This document shows positions 1 to 12,145 of a DNA stretch of 64,000 bases, piece after piece. The position numbers and the translations under genes were made by a program. Source of the stretch: Paraburkholderia metrosideri (GTDB lineage: Bacteria; Pseudomonadota; Gammaproteobacteria; Burkholderiales; Burkholderiaceae); the NCBI RefSeq assembly GCF_904848625.1, contig NZ_CAJHCP010000006.1, forward strand, positions 186,001 to 250,000. The letters run 5' to 3'. The first letter of the stretch is position 1, and every line of letters starts with the position of its first letter. The notes beneath the pieces were generated by a model. That model was not told the origin of the DNA. It did no database searches and saw only the letters and a program-made list of their open reading frames with translations.

Positions 1-2
1 AA

Positions 3-1091
3 CGCGCCCCGCGTGCTTTTGGCGACCGTCCGCCGCGCCGCGATGAGGGTGACCGCGGGCCCCGCCGTGAGTCCGGTGATCGCGCTGAACGCGCTCCGCG
101 TACTTTCGGCGACCGTCCCGCACGCGCAGGCGACCGTGCCGAGCGTGGTGAACGCCCGGCGCGCAGTTTCGACAAATCGCTGCCGTCGGCGACACGCCGT
201 TTCGGCGATGACCGTCCGGCACGCGCCGACAAGCCGCGCGGCCCCTCGCACGCTGCACGAGCCGAACGCCCCGTTGCCGACAGCGACGCGGATGCCGCGC
301 CGCGCACACCGCGTCGCGATTACGAAGACGCACCCGGCATGCTGCGTCTGTCGAAGCTGATGTCGGAACTCGGCCTGTGCTCGCGCCGCGAAGCCGACGA
401 ATGGATCGAAAAAGGCTGGGTGATGGTGGACGGCGAAGTCGTCGACACGCTTGGCACCAAGGTTCGTCCGGATCAACGTATTGAGATCAATCCCGCCGCC
501 GAAGCCGCGCAAGCGAGCCAGGTCACGGTGCTAATTCACAAGCCGGTCGGTCTGGTGTCCGGCCAGGCGGAAGACGGCTACCAGCCGGCCATTACCCTGG
601 TCACGCCGGAAAATCGCTGGGAAGGCGACCAGTCGGAAATTCGGTTCTCGGTTGCGCATCTGCGTCAGCTCGCGCCGGCCGGACGTCTGGACATCGACTC
701 CACCGGTCTGCTGGTGTTGACGCAGGACGGCCGCGTCGCCAAGCAGTTGATTGGTGGCCACTCGGAGATCGACAAAGAGTATCTGGTGCGAGTGGCGTAC
801 GGCGAGCACACGGTCGACGTCGAAAGCCATTTCCCGGCTGAAAGCCTTGAACTGCTATGTCATGGCCTGTCGCTCGACGACCAGCCGCTGAAGCCGGCGC
901 AAGTCAACTGGCAGAATGGCGAGCAGCTTCGTTTCGTGCTGCGTGAAGGCAAGAAGCGCCAGATTCGCCGGATGTGCGAACTGGTCGGTCTCGAAGTGAT
1001 CGGCCTGAAGCGCGTGCGGATGGGTCAAGTGATGCTGGGTGCGTTGCCGCCAGGGCAATGGCGCTATCTGTCGGCGGATGAGTCGTTTTGA
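3..1091 (+). CDS. 23S rRNA pseudouridine synthase, RsuA/RluF family (5' partial)
   Basis: Isomerises a specific uridine to pseudouridine in rRNA. The frame is open from base 3, so the start lies left of the window. The first ~110 visible residues are an Arg/Gly/Asp/Ala-rich low-complexity extension with recurring FGDRP-like motifs. An S4 RNA-binding domain follows (SKLMSELGLCSRREADEWI), then the catalytic domain with the GRLDIDSTGLL motif, whose Asp is the family nucleophile, and the C-terminal KRQIRRMCE motif. The ATG at 339 would give a plausible 250-aa core, but the open upstream frame in the same composition argues that the extension is translated. RluF-like by overall pattern; the exact target uridine cannot be read from sequence. 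It ends at a bidirectional terminator shared with def. Confidence 0.9.
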   Translation, partial: RAPRAFGDRPPRRDEGDRGPRRESGDRAERAPRTFGDRPARAGDRAERGERPARSFDKSLPSATRRFGDDRPARADKPRGPSHAARAERPVADSDADAAPRTPRRDYEDAPGMLRLSKLMSELGLCSRREADEWIEKGWVMVDGEVVDTLGTKVRPDQRIEINPAAEAAQASQVTVLIHKPVGLVSGQAEDGYQPAITLVTPENRWEGDQSEIRFSVAHLRQLAPAGRLDIDSTGLLVLTQDGRVAKQLIGGHSEIDKEYLVRVAYGEHTVDVESHFPAESLELLCHGLSLDDQPLKPAQVNWQNGEQLRFVLREGKKRQIRRMCELVGLEVIGLKRVRMGQVMLGALPPGQWRYLSADESF

Positions 1092-1173
1092 TCACGGGCG
1101 CCTGTGAATGACTAAGCAGGCGCACGCAAGTCAGACGGTTAAGACGCCTCCTGGCCTGACTCACATGCACTAA

Positions 1174-1206
1174 ATAAAAAACCCACGCCTTGGCGTGGGT
1201 TTTTTG
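1174..1206. terminator. Bidirectional intrinsic terminator between the pseudouridine synthase and def
   Basis: A 9-bp perfect stem (acccacgcc / ggcgtgggt, 1181-1200) with a 2-nt loop is flanked by an A-run on the left and a T-run on the right. It can therefore terminate the convergent plus-strand pseudouridine synthase and minus-strand def. Confidence 0.9.
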
Positions 1207-1243
1207 TTTCAGCCGACTGATCATCGCCAAAGCAACCGCTGCG

Positions 1244-3900
<2,657 letters not shown>

Positions 3901-4040
3901 TTACATCGGCCGAATGGCCAGGTTTCGGGTCCGGTTCAACGTGTTTATTATTGGCCGCCGGTAGAACACGAACGCGCCGCCATCAACGACAACGGCCGCA
4001 CATCGTGCGGCCGTCGAAAGCATCAGGGAAACGCCAAAAA

Positions 4041-5333
4041 TTACTGGCTGAACAAACGCCGCGTGGCCGGCGAACCGGCCGGAATGCCCGCCTGTTCGAG
4101 CTTCGCGTAAAGCGTCATCAACTGCTTTTCGATCGCGAGCAATGCGTTTTCCGGCAACGGACGGCGGCCGTCGTCGACCACCCGCCCGCCGATGCGTTCC
4201 GCCAACGATTTCGCGTAATCGCACATCAGACGGAACGGCAGGATGTCTTCGTCGGCGACCGGCACGTCGAGCACCAGCGTGATCATCTGGCCGCCCTTGT
4301 ACGTGAGGTCGTCGCGCAGGAAGTTGGTGTCGCCGAATTGCAGCATGAACACGGGGCTCTGGCGCGAATCGAGCTTGACGAAGCGCGTGCCGTCGCGCGA
4401 CAGAAGCAAACCGTCCTGCGACGCCACCGCCTGCACGTAATTGGCCGACCAGGGTGCGCCGTCGGACAGCACGTTGATCGACAACTGCGCGTCGCATTGC
4501 GCGGCGAAAGCGTCGAGTTCGCGCGCCATCGCCACCGTTTCGAGCATGTCGGGAAACTCCGGCGACGCATCGAGCGCGTCGGCGAATTGCTGCACGCCGG
4601 TCACGAACTCGGAGAACTCGAGTTCGTTGAGCGCGCCACTGCGGTTGGCCAGTTGCGCGGCCGCGCGCAGTTCTTCGTAGCGCGCGCCGTTTTGCAGCAA
4701 CTCCCACGCGCCGCCTTCGAGCTTGCCTTCAATGTGCACGGGCTTGCTGCCGGCACGGCGCAGGCGCTGTGCGAACGGAATCACCTTGTCGCCAGCCACC
4801 GGGCCGTTCAGGCGAATCGGCACGATGCAGTCGATGCGACGATCGACGATCGCCGGCGGCGCCGACGAGATAGTCGTGGCCGCAGGCAGAATCGGTTCTA
4901 CCGGCTCGTCAGCGAGTGGCGCCGCTTCACCCGCAGCAGCAACCGCGTCGCCCGCTTCGGTGCCGGCCCCTTCCGCCACGCCTTCGGCTTCCTGATAACC
5001 ATTCGGTGTAGTCGTCTCGGCCTGAATATCGGCCGGCGTATCGAGCGGCGCCGCGCCTACCGGCGCGCCAAACGTCGGCTCGACACGCGCCGTGTTTGTC
5101 TCCACCGGTGCGTCCGCACCGACCGCCGGTTCACGACGCGTAGTCGGCCGGGCCGGTTCGATGAACGGGCTCTGCTCCTCGGGCTCATCCCGCGCAAAGC
5201 TTTCGGCGGCTTCGGCCGGCATGGGCCGCGGCATCTTGCGGCGCACTTTGGCACCCTGCCAAGCGTTGTACACGACCACGCCTCCGACCACCACGGCACC
5301 CGCGCCGATCAAACCGAGTGTCAACTCGTCCAT
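4041..5333 (-). CDS. zipA: ZipA-like cell division protein, FtsZ-binding domain
   Basis: Predicted inner-membrane protein that tethers FtsZ at the division site. From the chosen ATG at 5333 (ggag 6-7 nt upstream) the 430-aa product starts with a single membrane helix (LGLIGAGAVVVGGVVVY, about residues 5-21), then a basic stretch, a Pro/Glu/Ala-rich linker to about residue 165, and a C-terminal ZipA domain starting near RIDCIVPIRL. The open frame extends to 5426, but that part is arginine-rich and unlike the family. Placement between smc and ligA supports the call. A perfect 10-bp hairpin without a T-run (3992-4014) lies just past the stop. Confidence 0.88.
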   Translation of the reverse strand: MDELTLGLIGAGAVVVGGVVVYNAWQGAKVRRKMPRPMPAEAAESFARDEPEEQSPFIEPARPTTRREPAVGADAPVETNTARVEPTFGAPVGAAPLDTPADIQAETTTPNGYQEAEGVAEGAGTEAGDAVAAAGEAAPLADEPVEPILPAATTISSAPPAIVDRRIDCIVPIRLNGPVAGDKVIPFAQRLRRAGSKPVHIEGKLEGGAWELLQNGARYEELRAAAQLANRSGALNELEFSEFVTGVQQFADALDASPEFPDMLETVAMARELDAFAAQCDAQLSINVLSDGAPWSANYVQAVASQDGLLLSRDGTRFVKLDSRQSPVFMLQFGDTNFLRDDLTYKGGQMITLVLDVPVADEDILPFRLMCDYAKSLAERIGGRVVDDGRRPLPENALLAIEKQLMTLYAKLEQAGIPAGSPATRRLFSQ

Positions 5334-5446
5334 GCATGCTCCATCAGCAATTCTTCTATCTGCGCGGTTGTGCGCCCGCTCCACCTGTCGCGCGGCTTGC
5401 CTGTCAAGCCGCTGCGCTGGATCCAAACGCCCGCGAAGGCTTTAAC

Positions 5447-8400
5447 TTAAACGATATTCTGGGCGAAACCGGCCGCCGTTTCCATGTCGACCGCGACGAT
5501 CCGCGACACACCCTGCTCCTGCATGGTCACGCCGATCAACTGTTGCGCCATTTCCATCGCGATCTTGTTGTGCGAGATAAACAGGAACTGGGTTTTGTCC
5601 GACATTGCCCGCACGAGGTTCGCGAAACGTTCGGTGTTCGCGTCGTCGAGCGGCGCGTCCACTTCGTCCAGCAAACAGAACGGCGCGGGATTCAGCTGGA
5701 ACATCGCGAACACCAGCGCGGTGGCGGTCAGCGCTTTTTCGCCGCCCGACAGCAGGTGAATCGTCGAATTCTTCTTGCCCGGCGGTTGCGCCATCACCTG
5801 CACGCCGGCGTCGAGAATTTCGTCGCCGGTCATGATCAGCTTCGCCTGGCCGCCGCCGAACAGACGCGGGAACAGTTCGCCGAAATGATGGTTCACCTGG
5901 TCGAACGTGCCTTGCAGCAGCGTGCGCGTTTCGCCGTCGATCTTGCGGATCGCGTCTTCGAGCGTTTCGATCGCGCTGTTCAGGTCCGTCGACTGCGCGT
6001 CAAGGAACGTCTTGCGCTCGGTTGCCGCCTTCAACTCGTCGAGCGCGGCCATGTTGACCGGGCCCAGCGCGGTGATCGCGTTGTTGATGCGCGTGACTTC
6101 GCCTTGCAGGTACGACGGCTTCATGTCCGGCGTGAGCTTGGCCTGCAAGTCGGCCTCGTCGACACCGGCTGCGGCGAGTTGCTCGATGAACTGCTCGCCG
6201 TTCAGCCGCGCGGCCTGTTCTTTCAACTGCAATTCGTTGATGCGGTCGCGCAGCGGTTGCAACGCGCGCTCGGCGGTGAGGCGGGTTTCGTCGGCGGCAC
6301 GCAGTTTGGCGGTCAGATCGTCCAGTTCCAGACGCGCGGCGTGCAACGCCTCTTCCTTCGCCGAACGGATGTCGAGCGCGTCCTGCAAGCCCGTGTGCGC
6401 GGTCTGCTGGTTGATCGTTTCGAGCTCGGCGCGAGCGTCTTCGAGCGCCCCTTCGACCCGCTCGCTCTGCTCATGCGCGACCTGAATGCTGCGCTTCAAT
6501 TCGTCGATGCGATTCGCCATGTTGCGCGCGGCGAAGCGTGCGTCGGTGGCGTGGCGGTCGAGATCGCGCGCCTGCCCACGTGCGGTGGTGAGCGTTTCGT
6601 CGAGTGCTTCGAAGGCCAGTTGATGATCTTCGAAACGCGCCTGCAATTCGGCGAGTTCGGAATCGTGCCGCTCGAAATTAGCTTCCGACTCCGCACGCAT
6701 CGCACGCTGCTCTTCGATCTGCGCGGTGATCTCTTCGAGTTCCTCGCGAATCTGCGTGCTGCGCTGCGTGTAGCGCTCGTGCGCCTGCGTGAGCTTGAGC
6801 ACGTCCATTTGCAACGCGTGCACGCGTTGCGTCGCGCGCTCGGACTGTTGACGCACATCGGTCAGCGCTTGTGCGGCTTGCGTATGCGCGGCTTCGGCGC
6901 GGATCGCGGCAGCCTTCGCCTCATCTGCGAGCAGTGCCTGCGCGCGCACTTGCCGACCGAGATTTTCGATTTCCTGCTGACGCGCCAGCATGCCGGCCTG
7001 TTCGGAGTCGGCCGCATACAGTTGCACGCCGACGCGCGTCACGACGTGCCCCGCCTTGACGACGAACGAGCCGCCTTCCGGCAACTGCGCGCGCATGCTG
7101 AGCGCCTGCTGCAGGTCGTCGGCGACGAACGCGAGGCCGAGCCAGTCGTTCAGCACCGCGCGAATGCCGGCGTCGTCGATCCGCACCAGCGACAGCAGCG
7201 GCCGCAGCGCGGGCGGCGTCGCGACCGGCTGACCGGCTGCGGGCGGTGCGTAGAACGCGAGCTTGGCGGGCGGTGCGTCGGTCGCGAAGGCCTTGACCCA
7301 GTCGAGGTTCGACACTTCCAGCGCGGCCAGACGCTCGCGCAGCACCGCTTCAAGCGCGTTTTCCCAACCGGCTTCGACGTGCAGCTTCTTCCACAGACGC
7401 GGCAGGCCGCCGAGTTCGTGCTTTTCCAGCCACGGCTGAATCTTGCCTTCGGTCTGGACGTTTTCCTGCAATTGCTTGAGCGCGCTGAGACGTGCGTCGA
7501 GCTGATGAATTTGCGAGCTTTCCGCCTGCACGCGCTCCTGCGCGGCGCGGCGTTCGCCGTCGACGCGCGGCAGCGTTTCCTGCGCGTCGCTCAAACGGGC
7601 TTGCGCGTCGTGCAGAATCTCTTCGTGCTCGGCAAGCTGCATGCGCAACTCTTCGAGTTGCGCTTCGTCGGGGGCGTCGAGACCGCCCGCTTCCGACTTC
7701 AGCCGCTCGTGACGCTGCTGCAGTTGCTGCAATTGCTGATCGGCATTGCGTTGATGCGCCGCTTCGAGCTTCAGCGCCTGTTCGGTCTGCGCGATGCCGC
7801 CGCGCTCCGCGTTCAGCTCGGTCTGCGCATCGCGCCAGCGTGCTTCGAGCGCGGGCATCGCGTCGTGCTTGGCGGCAGCGTCGTCTTCGGCGAGCGCGGC
7901 TTTTTCTTCGGCGACGGCAAGCTGCTCTTCAGCGTCTTCGATATCGCCTTGGGCCTTTTCGGCCTGCGACTGCCACTGCTCGCGCTGCGCGCCCAGCGCG
8001 GCGATCTGCGCCTGAACCCGGTTACGCGATTCGACGATGAACTTGATCTCGGCTTCGAGCCGGCTGACTTCCGCGTTGGCTTCGTACAGCGCGCCTTGCG
8101 CGCCCTGCATCGCGTCGCTGGCGGAGTAATGCGCGACGCGCAGCGTTTCGAGTTGCGCTTCGACTTCGCGCAGCTTCGCGGTATGCGCTTCGAGGTCGAT
8201 CTGGGCCTGTTCGATCGCGCGTTGCTGACGCTGCTGTTCGCCGCCCGCTTCGTTCTTGCGCAGCAGCCACAACAGGCGCTGCTTCTCTTCGCCGTCGGTT
8301 TGCAGTTCCTTGTAGCGCGTGGCGACGACCGCTTGCGCTTCCAGCTTCTCGAGATTCGCGCTCAGTTCGCGGACAATATCTTCGACCCGCGTCAGATTTT

Positions 8401-8965
8401 CGCGCGTGTCATGCAGACGATTCTCCGTCTCGCGACGGCGTTCCTTGTACTTCGACACGCCCGCGGCTTCTTCGAGGAACACGCGCAGCTCTTCCGGCTT
8501 CGCCTCGATCAGGCGCGCGATCATGCCCTGCCCGATGATCGCGTAAGCACGCGGCCCGAGACCGGTGCCGAGGAAGATGTCCTGGATGTCCCGGCGACGC
8601 GCCGGCAGATTGTTGATGTAGTAGCTCGAGGTGCCGTCGCGCGTGAGTACGCGCTTGACGGCGATTTCGGCATACTGGCCCCACTGCCCGGCGGCACGGC
8701 CGTCGGCGTTGTCGAACACGAGTTCGACGCTGGCGCGGCTACCTGGCTTGCGCGCGGTAGAGCCATTGAAGATCACGTCCTGCATCGACTCGCCGCGCAG
8801 CTCGGAAGCGCGCGATTCGCCGAGCACCCAGCGCACGGCGTCGATGATGTTGGACTTGCCGCACCCGTTCGGTCCGACCACGCCGACCAGCTGGCCTGGG
8901 ACCTGGAAATGCGTAGGATCGACGAATGACTTGAAGCCAGCGAGTTTGATCGAGGTCAGACGCAC
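5447..8965 (-). CDS. smc: Chromosome segregation protein SMC
   Basis: Condensin ATPase that organises and segregates the chromosome with ScpAB. The 1172-aa protein has Walker A GPNGCGKSN at residues 32-40, long Glu/Ala/Gln-rich coiled coils, a hinge around residues 510-650, the ABC signature LLSGGEKAL and Walker B CLLDEVDAPLDDAN near the C-terminus. The GTG at 8965 (VRLTSIKLAGFKSF) is chosen because SMC proteins begin right at this motif; the open frame to 9061 adds 32 residues not seen in the family. zipA follows at ~110 nt. Confidence 0.96.
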   Translation of the reverse strand: MRLTSIKLAGFKSFVDPTHFQVPGQLVGVVGPNGCGKSNIIDAVRWVLGESRASELRGESMQDVIFNGSTARKPGSRASVELVFDNADGRAAGQWGQYAEIAVKRVLTRDGTSSYYINNLPARRRDIQDIFLGTGLGPRAYAIIGQGMIARLIEAKPEELRVFLEEAAGVSKYKERRRETENRLHDTRENLTRVEDIVRELSANLEKLEAQAVVATRYKELQTDGEEKQRLLWLLRKNEAGGEQQRQQRAIEQAQIDLEAHTAKLREVEAQLETLRVAHYSASDAMQGAQGALYEANAEVSRLEAEIKFIVESRNRVQAQIAALGAQREQWQSQAEKAQGDIEDAEEQLAVAEEKAALAEDDAAAKHDAMPALEARWRDAQTELNAERGGIAQTEQALKLEAAHQRNADQQLQQLQQRHERLKSEAGGLDAPDEAQLEELRMQLAEHEEILHDAQARLSDAQETLPRVDGERRAAQERVQAESSQIHQLDARLSALKQLQENVQTEGKIQPWLEKHELGGLPRLWKKLHVEAGWENALEAVLRERLAALEVSNLDWVKAFATDAPPAKLAFYAPPAAGQPVATPPALRPLLSLVRIDDAGIRAVLNDWLGLAFVADDLQQALSMRAQLPEGGSFVVKAGHVVTRVGVQLYAADSEQAGMLARQQEIENLGRQVRAQALLADEAKAAAIRAEAAHTQAAQALTDVRQQSERATQRVHALQMDVLKLTQAHERYTQRSTQIREELEEITAQIEEQRAMRAESEANFERHDSELAELQARFEDHQLAFEALDETLTTARGQARDLDRHATDARFAARNMANRIDELKRSIQVAHEQSERVEGALEDARAELETINQQTAHTGLQDALDIRSAKEEALHAARLELDDLTAKLRAADETRLTAERALQPLRDRINELQLKEQAARLNGEQFIEQLAAAGVDEADLQAKLTPDMKPSYLQGEVTRINNAITALGPVNMAALDELKAATERKTFLDAQSTDLNSAIETLEDAIRKIDGETRTLLQGTFDQVNHHFGELFPRLFGGGQAKLIMTGDEILDAGVQVMAQPPGKKNSTIHLLSGGEKALTATALVFAMFQLNPAPFCLLDEVDAPLDDANTERFANLVRAMSDKTQFLFISHNKIAMEMAQQLIGVTMQEQGVSRIVAVDMETAAGFAQNIV

Positions 8966-9113
8966 GGCGATTTCGCTGTTTGAAAAGGGAAAAAATAGGT
9001 GGCTTGTGAAGGCCGCGCCAGCCGCTCGCCAATGAAGCGAAGCAGCCAGCGAAGCTCGCAAGCCCTCGGAACACGGATGCCGGCTTCATGCGGCCACTGA
9101 AGTCCGCAGAACG

Positions 9114-9178
9114 CGCTCACTGCACACGCTCACTACAACGCTCATAGTGCACGTTCACTGTGCACGCTCATGCATGTG
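9114..9178. repeat. Five imperfect ~13-bp tandem repeats upstream of smc
   Basis: Five degenerate copies of a unit close to cgctcactgtgca begin at 9114, 9127, 9139, 9152 and 9165. They lie between the DMT transporter stop (9197) and the smc start (8965), in the likely smc promoter region. Confidence 0.6.
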
Positions 9179-9196
9179 CCGGCTAATGAGGGGCAA

Positions 9197-10216
9197 TCAT
9201 ACCATCGCGCGTGAGCGATTCTTACCGGCCTTACGGTCGTGGTTATCCGCATTGTTGTCAGCCGTGTTATCGGCGTCGAGCGCGTCGGCCTGGCTCACGT
9301 CCTGCGCGGCCGGATCGGGTGGCGTGGGCCTCGTCCTGTGGACCCAGCTCGACAACGCCGACGCCAGCACGATGCATACGCCGCCCGCCCATTCGCGCGG
9401 GCCGGGAGTCTCGCCGGCAAATAGCCACGCGGACAACGCCGTGACGACGATCTCGAACAGCATGATGATCGATGCCCGGTTCGCCGGCACGCGGGAGAGC
9501 CCGTACTGCACGAGCATATTGTTCGACGCCAGCAGAAAGCCGAGCCCGAGTACGAGCCACGCGGCAGTGCCCAGGTGCGCGCCGGTGGGCGGTGCGGGCA
9601 TCGCTTCGAACAGCGACGCGCACGCGCTGAAGATCGCCGCGCCGCCAAAGATCGTCGCAGTGCGCATTTCCGGTTTCATCTCCGGCAATACCCGGCTGGT
9701 CTTCAGAATCAGCACGTTGCTCATGGCAAAGCCCATGCCGCCTGCAAGGCCTGCCCATTCGGCGAGATTGCCTGGCACCGGGATGCCGAGTTGCGGCGAC
9801 CACAGCATGGTCATCGCTCCCGCCAGCGACAGCGCGGCAAGAGCCGCGCCCGACCACGTCAGGCGTTCATGCAGGATGAAATGCGCGAATAGCGCGGTCC
9901 ATGCAGGGGTGAGGTAAAACAGCAGCAGCACCCGCATCACCTGGCCGTGGATCGAACCCCACACGAAGCCGAGATTGGTGATGCCCGCCGCCAGCGCGAG
10001 CGCGGGTAGCAGCCAGTGCCAACGCACCGTTCTGATCGCGCGATGCCGCACCAGCAGCACGAACAGACAGCCCGCTGCGCTCGTCAGCGCACTCGCCGCC
10101 GTGCCGGTGACGCCAAGCGCGGCCAGCATCCGCAACGGATACCAGATCATTCCCCACACCGATGCGCCCAGCATGATCGCAAGCGTCGGCCAACCGTTAC
10201 GCAGCCAGTTGGTCAT
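9197..10216 (-). CDS. EamA/DMT-superfamily transporter
   Basis: Predicted inner-membrane drug/metabolite exporter of the EamA (RhaT) type. From the ATG at 10216 (MTNWLRNGWPTL) the 339-aa protein has about ten hydrophobic segments in two repeated halves; conserved EamA features include GxxWG near the start (GASVWGMIWYP) and the second-half motif PANRASIIMLFEIVVTALSA. A basic, Ala/Asp/Asn-rich tail (about 35 residues) follows the last helix. The open frame to 10402 lacks membrane character and is rejected. Substrate unknown. Upstream of smc on the same strand, but with a 230-nt gap. Confidence 0.85.
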   Translation of the reverse strand: MTNWLRNGWPTLAIMLGASVWGMIWYPLRMLAALGVTGTAASALTSAAGCLFVLLVRHRAIRTVRWHWLLPALALAAGITNLGFVWGSIHGQVMRVLLLFYLTPAWTALFAHFILHERLTWSGAALAALSLAGAMTMLWSPQLGIPVPGNLAEWAGLAGGMGFAMSNVLILKTSRVLPEMKPEMRTATIFGGAAIFSACASLFEAMPAPPTGAHLGTAAWLVLGLGFLLASNNMLVQYGLSRVPANRASIIMLFEIVVTALSAWLFAGETPGPREWAGGVCIVLASALSSWVHRTRPTPPDPAAQDVSQADALDADNTADNNADNHDRKAGKNRSRAMV

Positions 10217-10823
10217 GATGCGAAACGCCGGACGGCGTGTGGCGGCGTGTCGTCGGTGCGCGGGCTGACCGGCGTGGTCGCTACACGCTTTACGCTCGTT
10301 ATAACCGTCACGTCGGTCACGGCCGGCTCGCCCGCCTTGCGCGCCGCGTTCCTGATGTGCGGGTTCGTGGCGTCGTTCGCATGGACCGCGGCGCTCCTGC
10401 ACCTGTCAGGTCTGAATGTCTCCGGGATTGCTGCAACCATTGCTGCTCCTGCTTCTTTTTGCGCGAACCGTCGGCGGTTCGCGTCGTTCCCGCTGCAACG
10501 CATCGAATACGCCGCCTGGCGGGTCGCGTCGCTTCCGGGGCGGCGCACTACGTTCACACTACGTTCAATTCACACTACATTTTCACCGCGACTCGCAGCA
10601 TTCGCCGCGTTTCACGAGTTTCCCTATCCGGCTCATCAGACCTCGCGCGTCCGCGCACGGCGACAGCCCACGCTATAATTATTCGTTCGCCGCCGCTGCC
10701 AGCATGTTTAGCGCATCTGTCTATCGTGTGTTTCAGGCATTTCAGCGTTTTCAACGCCAGCGCGCGTGCCCCGCTGCTTCCTGCATCCGTTCTGCGCCCT
10801 CTTCGATCAGGCTCGATCCACCC
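10217..10823. other. Intergenic region between the DMT transporter and dapC
   Basis: 607 bases with several overlapping open frames on both strands but none that resembles a known protein. It should hold the divergent promoters for the DMT gene and dapC. The only clear signal is a perfect TATAAT at 10674-10679. Confidence 0.6.
10674..10679 (+). promoter_or_regulatory. Candidate -10 element for dapC
   Basis: Perfect TATAAT hexamer in an otherwise GC-rich stretch, about 145 nt before the dapC start. No good -35 hexamer is seen at 16-18 nt, so this is only a candidate. Confidence 0.4.
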
Positions 10824-12041
10824 GTGAACCCGCTACTCGACTCCCTTCAGTCCTATCCGTTCGAAAAGCTGCGCATGCTTTTCGCGAAGGTCACGCCGCC
10901 AGCCGGCCTTTCGCATATCAGCTTCGGCATCGGTGAGCCGAAACATCCCACGCCCACGTTGATCCGCGACGCCGTGGTGAATTCGCTCGGTGGTCTCGCC
11001 GCATATCCGGCCACGCTCGGCTCGGCGCCGCTGCGCGAGTCGATCGCGAAGTGGGTCACGCAACGCTACAACCTGCCGCCAGTCGATCCGCTTACCGAGG
11101 TACTGCCGGTGGCGGGCTCGCGCGAGGCGCTGTTCGCGCTCGCGCAAACCGTGGTGGACCCGAAGCGCAATGCTGACGGCGAGCCTGCGATCGTACTCTG
11201 TCCGAACCCGTTCTACCAAATCTACGAAGGCGCGGCGATTCTGGCCGGCGCGCAGCCGTATTTCGTCAATAGCGACCCGGCGCGCAACTTCGCCTGCGAC
11301 TATTCGGCGGTGCCGGAAGACATCTGGGCGCGCACGCAGCTGCTGTACGTGTGCTCGCCGGGCAACCCGACCGGCGCGGTGCTCACGCTCGACGACTGGC
11401 GCGAACTGTTCGCGCTGTCCGACCGTTATGGTTTCGTGATCGCGTCGGACGAGTGCTACTCCGAAATCTATTTCGACGAAGTGAATCCGCCGCTCGGCGG
11501 CCTGGAAGCCGCGCACAAGCTCGGCCGCGGCTTCGAGCGGCTGGTGATGCTGTCGAGCCTGTCCAAGCGCTCCAACGTGCCGGGCATGCGCTCGGGTTTC
11601 GTCGCCGGCGACGCGGCGATCCTGAAAGATTTCCTGCTGTACCGCACGTACCACGGCGCGGCGTTGTCGACGGTATTCCAGAGCGCCAGCATTGCCGCGT
11701 GGAACGACGAGGCGCACGTGCGCGAGAACCGCGCGAAGTACGTGCAGAAGTTCGCCACCGTCACGCCGATGGTCGCCGAGGTGCTCGACGTGCGCCTGCC
11801 GGACGCCGCGTTCTACCTATGGGCCGACGTGTCGCGCACTGGCCTGACGGATACCGAGTTCGCCCAGCGCCTCTACGCCGACTATAATGTGACGGTTCTG
11901 CCGGGCTCGTTCCTCGCGCGTACTGCGCACGGCGAGAACCCCGGCCGCAATTTCGTGCGCCTCGCGCTGGTCGCGGACGTCGACGAATGCACGCAAGGTG
12001 TTCAGCGGATCGTCGATTTTTGCCGCAAGCTTGCCGGTTGA
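10824..12041 (+). CDS. dapC: Succinyldiaminopimelate transaminase
   Basis: PLP-dependent fold-type I aminotransferase of the succinyl branch of lysine/diaminopimelate synthesis. The 405-aa product from the GTG at 10824 begins [16 protein letters not shown], typical of DapC. Visible features: [10 protein letters not shown] near residue 37, the substrate/PLP motif [17 protein letters not shown] (Asp/Tyr contacts) and the Schiff-base lysine in [15 protein letters not shown]. The open frame runs back to 10416, but that part is arginine- and serine-rich noise. dapD follows after 104 nt, so the genes are probably co-transcribed. Confidence 0.93.
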   Translation: MNPLLDSLQSYPFEKLRMLFAKVTPPAGLSHISFGIGEPKHPTPTLIRDAVVNSLGGLAAYPATLGSAPLRESIAKWVTQRYNLPPVDPLTEVLPVAGSREALFALAQTVVDPKRNADGEPAIVLCPNPFYQIYEGAAILAGAQPYFVNSDPARNFACDYSAVPEDIWARTQLLYVCSPGNPTGAVLTLDDWRELFALSDRYGFVIASDECYSEIYFDEVNPPLGGLEAAHKLGRGFERLVMLSSLSKRSNVPGMRSGFVAGDAAILKDFLLYRTYHGAALSTVFQSASIAAWNDEAHVRENRAKYVQKFATVTPMVAEVLDVRLPDAAFYLWADVSRTGLTDTEFAQRLYADYNVTVLPGSFLARTAHGENPGRNFVRLALVADVDECTQGVQRIVDFCRKLAG

Positions 12042-12145
12042 GTCTGCCGGGCCAACGGTTGGGGTCGACCTCCCGCCGTTGGCGCATCAGCTCCCGCTGC
12101 GCCGCCTCGCCTTCTTCAGCCTTCAACTCTTCAGAAAACACGCAT

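Noticed and set aside
5318..8929. A 1203-codon open frame on the plus strand
   Set aside because: It lies wholly antisense to smc, has an arginine/leucine/alanine composition typical of frame shadows in GC-rich genes, and matches no family.
8966..9061. Longer smc start giving 1204 aa
   Set aside because: SMC proteins begin at the RLTSIKLAGFKSF motif; the additional 32 residues are not family-like.
10416..10823. N-terminal 136-residue extension of dapC
   Set aside because: Arginine- and serine-rich noise that runs through the likely promoter (TATAAT at 10674).
10237..10827. 196-codon plus-strand open frame between the DMT gene and dapC
   Set aside because: Arg/His/Ala-rich with no motif and overlapping other equally long frames; treated as noise.
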